NCBI GenBank assembly: GCA_903875055.1
Contig: CAIQUX010000291.1
Location: 1 to 34,350, forward strand
Direction of reading: 5' to 3'
Length of the DNA: 34,350 nucleotides
Origin: an uncultured Bacteroidota bacterium
GTDB lineage: Bacteria; Bacteroidota; Bacteroidia; Chitinophagales; Chitinophagaceae
Both the position numbers and the translations under genes were made by a program. Positions 26,627 to 34,350 of this stretch are shown here, one piece after another. Positions within the stretch are counted from its first letter, which is position 1; the number at the start of each line of letters is the position of its first letter. A model generated the notes under the pieces. The model was not told the origin of the DNA. It saw nothing but the letters and a program-made list of their open reading frames with translations, and ran no database searches.

Positions 26627-29600
26627 ATGCATACACAAACAAATTTTCAAACCTCGTATGTCAAACGACCATTCAGTCTGATATACATTCTATTGGTTTC
26701 GTTTCTTTTTACATATTTACCTTCAAATGCTCAGACAGTTCAACAAGTCATTATTGGCCCTACAGCTGGTACCGGTTCATTTGCATATGGTCCTATATAC
26801 AGGAACACTGGTAATGCAGGCTTATTGAATTATTCAAGACATGCCTATATTTACACGAATACCGAACTGAATATTCCAGCTGGTGCCAAAATCATTTCAC
26901 TTGAATGGCTTAAAAAAGACACTGCCAGAATTCTTGGAAATAATACATTCAATGTGTGGATGGCTAATTCTGCCAATACTGCCTTTTCAGGTTCTACGGC
27001 ATGGAGCACATTAATTAATGGTGCCTTTCAGGTTTATGGGAGCACCGTATATTCAGTTTCGGGTGGCGCCAATGCCTATGTTTCCGCCCCATTCACCGAC
27101 AGCTTTACTTACAATGGCGGCAGCCTTCAGATTATGACAGATTGGAGTAAGCTTGGCTACGCTACAGCTACCGTCCCATTTTATGTAGTGGGAGCTACAG
27201 GAAAGGCCATAGGACTGGCAAGTTCATCAGCCTTAATCGCCTCATCATTATTACAATCTGCCAATTATGGCAATTCGAGACCTACTTTAAGAATTACATA
27301 TGTAACTATGCCTTCCTGCAGCGGCACACCAGCTCCTGGCAATACCCTAGCTACTGTAAGCAGCATTTGTCCTAGTATTTCGTTTACACTTTCCCTTCAA
27401 AATTCAACACCTGGCGCGCAAGTCACATTCCAATGGCAAAGTGCTGATAATCTGTCTTTTACTACTAACCTAACAACAAATTTAGGTACAAGTTCTACTT
27501 TGACTCTCACCCAAACATCAAATAAATATTATCGTTGTCTTGTTACTTGTGGGGCAGGACCTGCTACTGGAGTTTCGACCCCGATTTATATTCCTATGAG
27601 TGCAAGCTATAGCTGTTATTGCAGTAGTACAGCTCAATCGAATGCGGATGAAGATATCTACAAGTTCACCTTTGGCAGCTTAAAAAACTGTTCTGATTGC
27701 TCTTCATTAGCCAGTGGACAATACTCGGTTCAGAATCTTTATTCCAATTATCAATCTATTGCTCCTCCAACTATTCTAAAAAGCTCAGTTGTTCCATTTT
27801 CTATCGAAGTTGGCGTTTGCGGCACTGGAACGACGTATCCAAACAGATGCGCAATCTTTATCGATTATAATCAGAATAATTCATTTGCAGACCCAGGAGA
27901 ACTAGTTTATTCTTCCGCTTTAGGTTCAAATGGTGCACATACTGAATCCGGCTCAATCGTTATTCCTACTTCTGCATTAACAGGCTTAACGGGACTTAGA
28001 GTTATTAATTCTGAACAAGGGTATGCTATCACCAACCCATGTCTTATTTATCCTTGGGGTGAGACCGAAGATTATGTGATAAATATTGCAGCTGCATCAA
28101 CTTGTTCAGGTGCTCCTGTTCCCGGGAATACCGTCATCAGCATTTCAGGAAGTTGCACTTCCATTTCATCGGTCTATTCAGTATGTCTTGGCAAATCTGT
28201 TGATTTATCAATTCAGAACCTGACATCTGGAACCGGTGTTACCTATCAATGGTTTAACAATGGCATTGCTATTGCCGGAGCCACACTTCCCGTTTATACA
28301 ACACCTGCAATCACATCACCACAAAGCTATTATTGCAATGTCACTTGTATTCTTTCAGGACTGACAACAGCTTCCTCTCCAATCAACATTAGCTTGCAAT
28401 CATTTTTAAATTGCTATTGCAGTTCAAGTGCTGCCAATCCGGCCGATGAGGATATTCTTTCATTCTCGTTGAACGGAATGACATCTTCCTCTGATTGTAC
28501 TATACCAGCCTCAGGAACAGGATCTGTTCTAAACGAATATTCCAATTTTACAACGATAGGCAATCTTACAACAGCTACCATCGGCTCTTCAATACCTTTT
28601 TCCATCATGGTCGATGATTGTGATATTCCGGCTGCACCTTATTATTCTTTTGGTGGTTCCATCTGGATAGATTTCAATCATAATGGTTCTTTTAATGATA
28701 TAGGTGAACAGGTATTTATTGAAGCCGCTGCCGCTCTATCTCCACGAACCATTTATGGAAATATTGCTATACCCTGTACAGCCTTGCCTGGTCAAACCAG
28801 ATTACGCGTTACAGCAGCTGAGGGTTTATCGGGCAGTAATATCACCTCCTGTCTTTCATACGGTTTTGGGGAAACAGAAGATTATCTGATTAATCTTGTC
28901 CCTCCGGTTTTATGTAGTAACCCTGTACCATCACCAGGCAATACTGAATCAAATATTTCATTATTATGTGACAGTACCAATGTCTTACTCTCCTTACAAA
29001 ATAAATGTCTTCTAAGTAATTATGCCTATCAATGGTATAAAAATGGAGTCGCTATACCTGGAGCAACAAATAATAGTTATACAACCCCAAAGATTTTTTC
29101 CAATATCACTTATTATTGTTCAGTTACTTGTGGCACGAGCACAGCTACTTCCACACCTTTGACTATAATAAAATCTGCTATTTCCAACGTCACACTTACT
29201 GCCAGTTCTAACAATTATTGTCCAACAGGTAGCACCCCTGTAACTTTAACAGCTAGTTCCAGCAGCACCTTAACATACACCTATAATCCGACAACATCCC
29301 TATCACCAACAAGCGGATCGGTGGTAAGCGCTACCCCTACTTCAAATACCGTTTACACGGTAACAGGTACTGATGCGAATGGCTGCACAAGAACTTCGTT
29401 ATCAAGTATACAAATTATTTCATGCACTGGGTCTCTGAACGTCAAGGTTTACATTCAAGGATATTATTTAAGCGGAGGGCTAATGGCAGCAGTTCTAAAT
29501 AATCAAGGAATAGGCTCAAACCTAAATCTAACAGACTCAATAGATGTTTTATTGCGCCAATCAAGCTCTCCATATTCTATAGTGGTTTCCAAACGAGTTG

Positions 29601-29992
29601 CTCTGAATACAAACGGCACAGCTGTTGTAAGTATACCCAGCCTGACTGGCAACTATTATATCGTGATTAAACATAGAAATTCATTAGAAACTTGGAGTGC
29701 AACACCTGTATCCGCTACAATTGGGAGTTATGATTTCACAACCAATGCAAACAAAGCCTATGGTAGTAATATGATTCTGGTTGACACCGGTAAATGGGGC
29801 CTGTTTTCAGGAGATTTGAATGGTGATAACAATATAGATTTGTTAGATATGAATATCCTTGGTAATGATGTGACAAATTTCGCTAATGGATACCAGAACA
29901 GCGATATAAATGGAGATGGAAATGTCGATTTGATAGATACATTTCAAGTAGAGAATAATGTCTCTAATTTCATATTTTCAAATCACCCATAA
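26627..29992 (+). CDS. Large secreted modular protein with Ig-like/GEVED repeats and dockerin-like C-terminus
   Basis: The 1121-residue protein has a signal peptide (hydrophobic core about 18-33, cleavage after NAQ near 37). An N-terminal beta domain (about 37-228) follows, then Ig-like segments beginning CSGxPxPGNT (about 230-324 and 494-591, with a third variant at 766-847). GEVED-type domains (about 330-486 and 595-758) each contain CYCSS, an IDxNxN motif and end GETEDY. A Thr/Ser-rich segment (855-933) and a C-terminal module (936-1121) follow. The module ends in two dockerin-like calcium loops (Asp1063-Asp1074 and Asp1092-Asp1104). There is no recognisable T9SS sorting domain. It is an adhesin-like surface protein by inference. 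It faces away from murF and is followed by IS debris. Confidence 0.8.
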   Translation: MHTQTNFQTSYVKRPFSLIYILLVSFLFTYLPSNAQTVQQVIIGPTAGTGSFAYGPIYRNTGNAGLLNYSRHAYIYTNTELNIPAGAKIISLEWLKKDTARILGNNTFNVWMANSANTAFSGSTAWSTLINGAFQVYGSTVYSVSGGANAYVSAPFTDSFTYNGGSLQIMTDWSKLGYATATVPFYVVGATGKAIGLASSSALIASSLLQSANYGNSRPTLRITYVTMPSCSGTPAPGNTLATVSSICPSISFTLSLQNSTPGAQVTFQWQSADNLSFTTNLTTNLGTSSTLTLTQTSNKYYRCLVTCGAGPATGVSTPIYIPMSASYSCYCSSTAQSNADEDIYKFTFGSLKNCSDCSSLASGQYSVQNLYSNYQSIAPPTILKSSVVPFSIEVGVCGTGTTYPNRCAIFIDYNQNNSFADPGELVYSSALGSNGAHTESGSIVIPTSALTGLTGLRVINSEQGYAITNPCLIYPWGETEDYVINIAAASTCSGAPVPGNTVISISGSCTSISSVYSVCLGKSVDLSIQNLTSGTGVTYQWFNNGIAIAGATLPVYTTPAITSPQSYYCNVTCILSGLTTASSPINISLQSFLNCYCSSSAANPADEDILSFSLNGMTSSSDCTIPASGTGSVLNEYSNFTTIGNLTTATIGSSIPFSIMVDDCDIPAAPYYSFGGSIWIDFNHNGSFNDIGEQVFIEAAAALSPRTIYGNIAIPCTALPGQTRLRVTAAEGLSGSNITSCLSYGFGETEDYLINLVPPVLCSNPVPSPGNTESNISLLCDSTNVLLSLQNKCLLSNYAYQWYKNGVAIPGATNNSYTTPKIFSNITYYCSVTCGTSTATSTPLTIIKSAISNVTLTASSNNYCPTGSTPVTLTASSSSTLTYTYNPTTSLSPTSGSVVSATPTSNTVYTVTGTDANGCTRTSLSSIQIISCTGSLNVKVYIQGYYLSGGLMAAVLNNQGIGSNLNLTDSIDVLLRQSSSPYSIVVSKRVALNTNGTAVVSIPSLTGNYYIVIKHRNSLETWSATPVSATIGSYDFTTNANKAYGSNMILVDTGKWGLFSGDLNGDNNIDLLDMNILGNDVTNFANGYQNSDINGDGNVDLIDTFQVENNVSNFIFSNHP

Positions 29993-30119
29993 GAATTTAC
30001 AATTATAGTATTAGTACTGTCCAAGATAGAGATAATCTCATCGTCTGAAAGTACTTACAATAGGGTATTACAGGGGGAAAATAAATTTTTAGATTTGAAA
30101 TTTCATATCTTTCAAAGCA

Positions 30120-31129
30120 ATGAATAAAGGTCGAATTTTGTTAGCTCAGATTATCGCTTATATACCTCCGTATCAATTTGATAAAGTTGTTGAGAATTAC
30201 AATGGAAATTATCGATTCGAAGGATTTAACTGTTGGGATCAATATGTTTGAATGGTAATTGCCCAGTTGACCTACAGGGAGAGTTTGCGCGATATTGAAA
30301 CCATTTGGAGGCGTATGAATCTACACTTTACCAATGCGAGATTAAAAATCGACGCTGGCTTATTGGAATAATAAAACGGCTTGAAAGCTTTACAGCGATT
30401 ACGCCCATTATTTAATTCTTCTTGCCGGAAAGCTGTATGTGGGCAAAAAAGAATTTAACAAAGAGTTTAATGCCACACTATATGTATTTGATTGTATCAC
30501 CATTGACCTGTGTCTTACCTTATTTCCATGGGTCACATTCAAGAAGGTTAAAGGAGCTGTTAAAGCACATACCCTAATTGATTTACAAGAGAACATTACA
30601 GCATGGCTTTACATTACAATGGGCAGAGTGCATGATGCGCGCGCCTTATATCATCTACACATTAAATCCGGTTCATACTATGAGATTGATAAAGAATATG
30701 TTGACTTTGAGAGCATTTATAAAATACATTCTGATTCAGCTATTTGAATTCAAAAAGTATAAAACAATATATTCTACAAGAGACAATACTCTGCTGAAAC
30801 AGACAGGTCAACCAGAATAATTTGGGATCAAACTATTCTGTTTACAGGTTATAAGACCAAAATAAACTACACGAATGAAATTCAACTGATGAAGTTCAAC
30901 GATAAACTGACTAGCATCAACTATGAATTAATTGTCAATAACTTTTAGATTGAAGCAATCACTATTTGAGTCTTGTAAACAGCGGTGGCATGTTGAACTA
31001 TTCTTTAAATGGACCTATCAGAATCTTCGAATAAAACCATTCTATGAAAACAGTCGTAATGCAGTTTATTCTCAAATCCGTATTGCGACAGCTGTTTATT
31101 TATTAATGAGATTATCGAAAAAGAACTAA
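30120..31129 (+). pseudogene. Decayed IS4-family transposase
   Basis: Three frames together give most of an IS4-family (DUF4372-type) transposase. The start MNKGRILLAQIIAYIPPYQF runs to an in-frame TGA at 30249-30251. It resumes with AQLTYRESLRDIE, shifts frame near 30340, then FDCITIDLCLTLFPW, GAVKAHTLIDL and IDKEYVDF, further stops and shifts after 30745, and ends with QRWHVELFFKW and RIKPFYENS. The DDE residues can be found in the fragments, but the Tyr of the YREK signature is replaced by Cys (TGT, 30974-30976). It cannot be functional. Terminal repeats and a target duplication are not identified. AGTACTGTCC near 30012 may be a left end; no matching right end is visible. Confidence 0.85.
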
Positions 31130-31216
31130 ATATCCAAATTCACTGAACAAAATATCACAAATATTAAGTGTGTGAATCTTCAATAAAATATCCTTAAATC
31201 AAGCCTTTACAGAAAT

Positions 31217-31273
31217 TTAAGAGTCAAATAAGAATCAAAATAAATCAAACAATTGATTCTATTCGATTCTTAA
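31217..31273. repeat. Large imperfect inverted repeat between the IS remnant and gldJ
   Basis: The arm 31217-31238 pairs with 31253-31273 over about 18 of 22 positions, including a perfect 8-base inner part (AGAATCAA/TTGATTCT), around a 14-base AT-rich centre. It lies 31 bases beyond the gldJ stop codon. It may act as a gldJ terminator without a T-run or be a remnant of an insertion-element end. Confidence 0.5.
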
Positions 31274-31304
31274 GTAGGGGTCTAATGTAAAACCAATCAA
31301 ATAA

Positions 31305-32822
31305 TTACCTTGCTTTCTTTTTTGATCCGTAAAACTGATTCCCTGCTGGGCCTTTTAATGATGGGCTACCCAATCTATCCATACAACAACGGAAACCTAC
31401 GGTTGAACTTGTATGATTGGATTGCATAAAACGACGGGTTCCAGGGCTTAACCAATATGCACGGTCATTCCAACTTCCTCCTTTGATGACATGTGCATTG
31501 TCACTAATCAATGTAGTTTTAGCATAATCATAAGTTGCGTTACTAATAGAATCCCCATCAAGATAACTGATCACATTAGCATTCCTGTAACTAATGTGTT
31601 TTTCAGCCAATGCCTCTGTTGACACTTCTCTCTTCGGAAGTCTGCCTAAGCTATCCTTCTCATCCAAGGTATTATCATCCAATGTTTTATATTCCTCAAA
31701 TACGTTTCCACGATACGGATTAAAATCTTCTGCATCCTGAGGTGTATTTGGCCGATATACATCCATAACCCACTCACTTACATTTCCTGCCATGTTATAA
31801 AGGCCAAATGCATTTGGCTTATAAGAATAAATCTCACTAGGTCTGTCAGCATTGTCATTCAATCCACCAGCTACACCCATTTGATCACCTAATCCACGTT
31901 TAAAGTTTGCTAATTGCATACCTTGGTAAGCGTTTCGCATGCCTTCTCTTGTTGAAAGATTATCACCCCAAGGATAAACTTGACGGTCTGTTACAACCTC
32001 CTCGCCACGACGACGCTTACTATCTGGTTCAGGGTTTCTCCCTTTATATGCTAAAGCTGCGTATTCCCATTCTGCTTCTGTTGGCAAACGATAGTCTGCA
32101 GTCAAGATACCATCCTCATAACGAATGTTACGTTTTTTTGTCCCTGTAGGGTCAATATCTTTTTTCTTGATACCTGCTAAACCTTCATATTGTCCGGCAA
32201 CATAAGTGCGTGTATTGAAGTTATCCTCAGAAACTTGAAATGGATTCTTCTTAAGGTATCCTCGCTGAATAAGAATTAATTCGTTTACACGATCAGTTCT
32301 CCATTTACAATATTGGTTAGCTTGATCCCAAGTAACACCAACTACAGGGTAATTATTATACGCTGCATGTCTGAAATAAAATTCTACCATCGGCTCATTA
32401 AACTGAAGCGCTTTTCTCCAACATTGTGTATCAGGCAACGCTTTGGTGACCAATTCAGGATAATCTGAACCATATGTTCGTGACAACCAATGCATAAACT
32501 CACGATAATGGATATTGGCGACTTCCGTTTCATCCATAAAGAAGGAAGATACAGAAACAGTCTTTGGAGTATTATTGTTCTCATACGTCAAATCCTCTTC
32601 TGTTTGCCCCATGGTAAAACGACCTCCTTCAATAAAAGCCAATCCAGGGCCGATATACTGGCCTTCGTAACGAGGTACATCAAAACCACCCATCCTTGAA
32701 TCATTAAAATTCCATCCGGTTTTGGACGACACCAAATTACTTGATTTTTTCCCTCCGCATGAAGTTAAGACTGCAATCAAGCCAAGTAGCAAAAATCCAT
32801 TGAATCCAAATAATCTGTTCAT
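31305..32822 (-). CDS. gldJ: Gliding/T9SS lipoprotein GldJ-like (FGE-sulfatase fold)
   Basis: GldJ and GldK are outer-membrane lipoproteins of the T9SS/gliding apparatus. They share a formylglycine-generating-enzyme fold but lack its catalysis. This one has 505 residues from the ATG at 32822. It has a lipobox ending at Cys22 (LIAVLTSC), then FIEGGRFTMGQTEED, FFMDETEVANIHYREFMHWL, YPVVGVTWDQANQYCKWRTDRVNE, LPTEAEWEYAAL, YNMAGNVSEWVMDVYRP and KGGSWNDRAYWLSPGTRR. The last, the length, and the absence of gldL, gldM and gldN beside it favour GldJ over GldK. An in-frame upstream start (32879) would bury the signal peptide and overlap the promoter. Confidence 0.82.
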   Translation of the reverse strand: MNRLFGFNGFLLLGLIAVLTSCGGKKSSNLVSSKTGWNFNDSRMGGFDVPRYEGQYIGPGLAFIEGGRFTMGQTEEDLTYENNNTPKTVSVSSFFMDETEVANIHYREFMHWLSRTYGSDYPELVTKALPDTQCWRKALQFNEPMVEFYFRHAAYNNYPVVGVTWDQANQYCKWRTDRVNELILIQRGYLKKNPFQVSEDNFNTRTYVAGQYEGLAGIKKKDIDPTGTKKRNIRYEDGILTADYRLPTEAEWEYAALAYKGRNPEPDSKRRRGEEVVTDRQVYPWGDNLSTREGMRNAYQGMQLANFKRGLGDQMGVAGGLNDNADRPSEIYSYKPNAFGLYNMAGNVSEWVMDVYRPNTPQDAEDFNPYRGNVFEEYKTLDDNTLDEKDSLGRLPKREVSTEALAEKHISYRNANVISYLDGDSISNATYDYAKTTLISDNAHVIKGGSWNDRAYWLSPGTRRFMQSNHTSSTVGFRCCMDRLGSPSLKGPAGNQFYGSKKKAR

Positions 32823-33152
32823 ATTAGTTATTATCTTTTTATGTACGAGCAAATGTACTTTTAATTTTTTGTTATACAAAGAAAGTACAATTATAAAACA
32901 ATCATCTGAAAATTACAATTATATTTCATACTAAAATAAAAAAAATATGTCAGTCCTGTAAATTACTGTTTAAGAATCCATTAACCTGCTTTTGCCATTG
33001 ACTTTTCATTATTGGGACCGCATACAAATCTTACCGTATGAAAATTATTATTTTTTAAAAGCCTGGTGTATTTTTATAACATTGTAGTATATTTACCCGT
33101 TAAAAAATCTTTTTACACACTATTTTTTCGAATTCAAATCTAAACAGTAACG
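32823..33152. other. Divergent intergenic region between gldJ and the 270-residue gene
   Basis: This is 330 AT-rich bases with no plausible gene. It carries the strong gldJ promoter (32850-32880, minus) and a possible -7 box TATATTTA (33088-33095, plus) for the 270-residue gene, one base from consensus and with no clear -33 element. Nothing else recognised. Confidence 0.5.
32850..32880 (-). promoter_or_regulatory. Predicted gldJ promoter
   Basis: On the minus strand TTTG (32880-32877) is followed after 19 bases by TACATTTG (32857-32850), a full match to the Bacteroidota sigma-A promoter. The predicted start near 32843 gives a leader of about 20 bases before the gldJ ATG at 32822. Confidence 0.75.
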
Positions 33153-33965
33153 ATGACAAAGCAATTTATTACGTTCACGCTGGCTTTTATACTCATAGGA
33201 AGTATTTCCAATGTGAATGCACAATCAAAAAAAGAAAAGAAAGTCAAATATTATCAAAACAGTGAGCCTCAGCCTGAATTTGATGTGAAAGGATTTTTTA
33301 CAGGTAATGATAAAAATGAGGTCGAAAAAAAACCTATCGAAGCAGAATATGATGTAAAAGTAAGCCGAAAAGAGGAAGACGCTAAATACCGAGGCGAAAA
33401 GAAAGTAGGCGATGATGAAGGCGAAGAGAATGAAAGCAGACACGAGCGCCGTGCCAGAAAAGAAAAATCTGGTTACCATACAACCTACGGTGCCTATAGG
33501 CCATACGATGAAAAAAGAGAGAAGTACGATAAATATTATGGTGATGGGTCTGTACCAGCAACTGAGCCTCAGGCAGCTCCTGTTACAAAAAAACAAAAGC
33601 CAAGAAAAGAGAATGAAATAAAAATGACTGACAACGAGCATGAATACAGAACAACCGTTGTAAAAAGGAGATATACCAATCTTGACGTTCTTTGCGATGA
33701 TCTTGATCTGGCCAAAATCCAACGTCCGGTTTTCAAAGGAATATGCACTGAATCTTCAAATGATGTGGATGTTGTCATCACCAATAAGAACATGAGCAGC
33801 CTCGAAAAAAACTACGAACTTAAAACCTGCTATATGATGCGCGACAAACGATTACGCGAAGTATTGGATGATGATCAGTATAAAAAATTCCTTCGGATTA
33901 AAGATGCTGATGAATATCTGATCCTCACCAAAGACCCGGAATTGAAAGACGGGATTTATAATTAA
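33153..33965 (+). CDS. Unknown secreted protein, highly charged
   Basis: I do not recognise this 270-residue protein. It has a signal peptide (about 1-23, ending VNAQ), then about 140 residues extremely rich in Lys, Glu and Asp, with Tyr-rich patches (GAYRPYDEKREKYDKYYG) and a Pro/Ala stretch, likely unstructured. A more ordered C-terminal region (about 165-270, containing LDLAKIQRPVFKGIC and LREVLDDDQYKKFLRIKD) follows. Two Cys (in GICTES and KTCYMM) may form a disulphide. The DDDQYKKFL stretch recalls short repeats in periplasmic Bacteroidota proteins. It is followed by a strong terminator, so it is probably a single-gene transcript. Confidence 0.75.
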   Translation: MTKQFITFTLAFILIGSISNVNAQSKKEKKVKYYQNSEPQPEFDVKGFFTGNDKNEVEKKPIEAEYDVKVSRKEEDAKYRGEKKVGDDEGEENESRHERRARKEKSGYHTTYGAYRPYDEKREKYDKYYGDGSVPATEPQAAPVTKKQKPRKENEIKMTDNEHEYRTTVVKRRYTNLDVLCDDLDLAKIQRPVFKGICTESSNDVDVVITNKNMSSLEKNYELKTCYMMRDKRLREVLDDDQYKKFLRIKDADEYLILTKDPELKDGIYN

Positions 33966-33986
33966 TTTCAACACTATTATTCATAC

Positions 33987-34020
33987 AAAATCCACTTATG
34001 CAAGTGGATTTTTTTAATTT
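33987..34020 (+). terminator. Rho-independent terminator after the 270-residue gene
   Basis: AAATCCACTT (33988-33997) pairs perfectly with AAGTGGATTT over ten bases with a four-base loop (ATGC), followed by a T-run (34009-34015). It lies 22 bases beyond the stop codon and before the M16 protease gene. Confidence 0.9.
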
Positions 34021-34037
34021 TTAAAAACAAAATAAAT

Positions 34038-34350
34038 ATGAAAAAATACATCCTTTGTATCTGCTGTATATTCAGTTTGATACCGGCCCACTCCCAGAAT
34101 TTCAACTGGTCAAAAGCTACGGGCGCAGGTTACGAATACAAGTTCGTAAATAACGATCCGATGAAAGCTCGTTACTACACTCTAAAAAACGGTCTTAGCG
34201 TCATACTGACCGTTAACAAGGAAGTGCCCAGACTACAAACTATCATAGCCACTAAAGCTGGCAGCAAAACGGACCCCAAAGACCACACCGGTCTGGCTCA
34301 TTATCTCGAACACATGTTATTCAAAGGAACCGACAAGTACGGCACGTTGG
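34038..34350 (+). CDS. M16 family zinc metalloprotease, N-terminal part
   Basis: This is the 5' end of a gene cut by the window edge; 104 codons are visible. It has a signal peptide (about 1-19, MKKYILCICCIFSLIPAHSQ), the typical opening YYTLKNGLSVILTVN, and the inverted zinc motif HxxEH (His88, Glu91, His92 in HYLEHMLFKGT). M16 (pitrilysin/insulinase-like) peptidases of the Bacteroidota periplasm are usually about 950 residues with two or four M16 domains. The ATG at 34038 is preceded by A-rich sequence and, just upstream, the terminator of the previous gene. Confidence 0.9.
   Translation, partial: MKKYILCICCIFSLIPAHSQNFNWSKATGAGYEYKFVNNDPMKARYYTLKNGLSVILTVNKEVPRLQTIIATKAGSKTDPKDHTGLAHYLEHMLFKGTDKYGTL

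Noticed and set aside
30012-30021. AGTACTGTCC as a left terminal repeat of the IS4 remnant
   Set aside because: No matching inverted copy was found downstream of 31129, so the element's ends cannot be defined.
31305-32822. Assignment as GldK rather than GldJ
   Set aside because: Both share the same fold, but gldL, gldM and gldN are not adjacent and the C-terminal GGSWNDRAYWL region fits GldJ better; some doubt remains.
32823-32879. Longer start for gldJ at 32879
   Set aside because: It would begin inside the predicted promoter and place 19 residues before a normal lipoprotein signal peptide.

Overview
The window comes from the chromosome of a member of the Bacteroidota, most likely near the Chitinophagales/Sphingobacteriia. 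The evidence is a fused lpxC/fabZ gene, a PorX-type response regulator with a PglZ-like output domain, a GldJ-type gliding lipoprotein, a protein with a type A type IX secretion (T9SS) C-terminal sorting domain, several sites matching the Bacteroidota promoter (TTG, 18-21 bases, then TAnnTTTG), and the general absence of Shine-Dalgarno sequences. I see no rRNA, tRNA, CRISPR array or prophage.

Layout. Bases 1-2834 (+) hold surE and an ABC-2 exporter pair (ATPase and permease). Bases 2846-6891 (-) hold a 944-residue polytopic membrane protein translationally coupled (TGATG) to a GT9 heptosyltransferase-like enzyme. Bases 6983-9022 (-) hold metF, recR, an unknown 79-residue protein and a 43-residue lipoprotein. 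Bases 9077-10150 (+) encode a GT-B glycosyltransferase. Bases 10159-13871 (-) form an operon of an HD phosphohydrolase, lpxD and lpxC/fabZ (lipid A synthesis). It diverges from porX (14181, +), the regulator of T9SS genes. Then come a DUF2520 Rossmann protein, sucD and korA (all +), the last two acting on either side of succinyl-CoA. cphA (cyanophycin synthetase, -) follows alone, then a T9SS cargo protein, galE and murF (-).

Bases 26627-31300 look like an accessory island. It contains an 1121-residue secreted protein on the + strand with alternating Ig-like and GEVED domains and a dockerin-like C-terminal module, followed by a decayed IS4-family transposase and a large imperfect inverted repeat. 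Beyond it lies gldJ (-). From memory gldJ and murF are neighbours in many Bacteroidota, so the island may have split that arrangement. The window ends with an unknown secreted basic/acidic protein and the start of an M16 metalloprotease.

The themes are cell envelope (lipid A, O-chain sugars, peptidoglycan), type IX secretion and gliding, and central 2-oxoacid metabolism. I did not find a clearly new defence or mobile system. The best candidates for new biology are the C-terminal module of the 1121-residue protein, the recR-linked small lipoprotein with its 79-residue partner, and a set of genes whose promoter -7 box lies so close to the start codon that their transcripts should be nearly leaderless.
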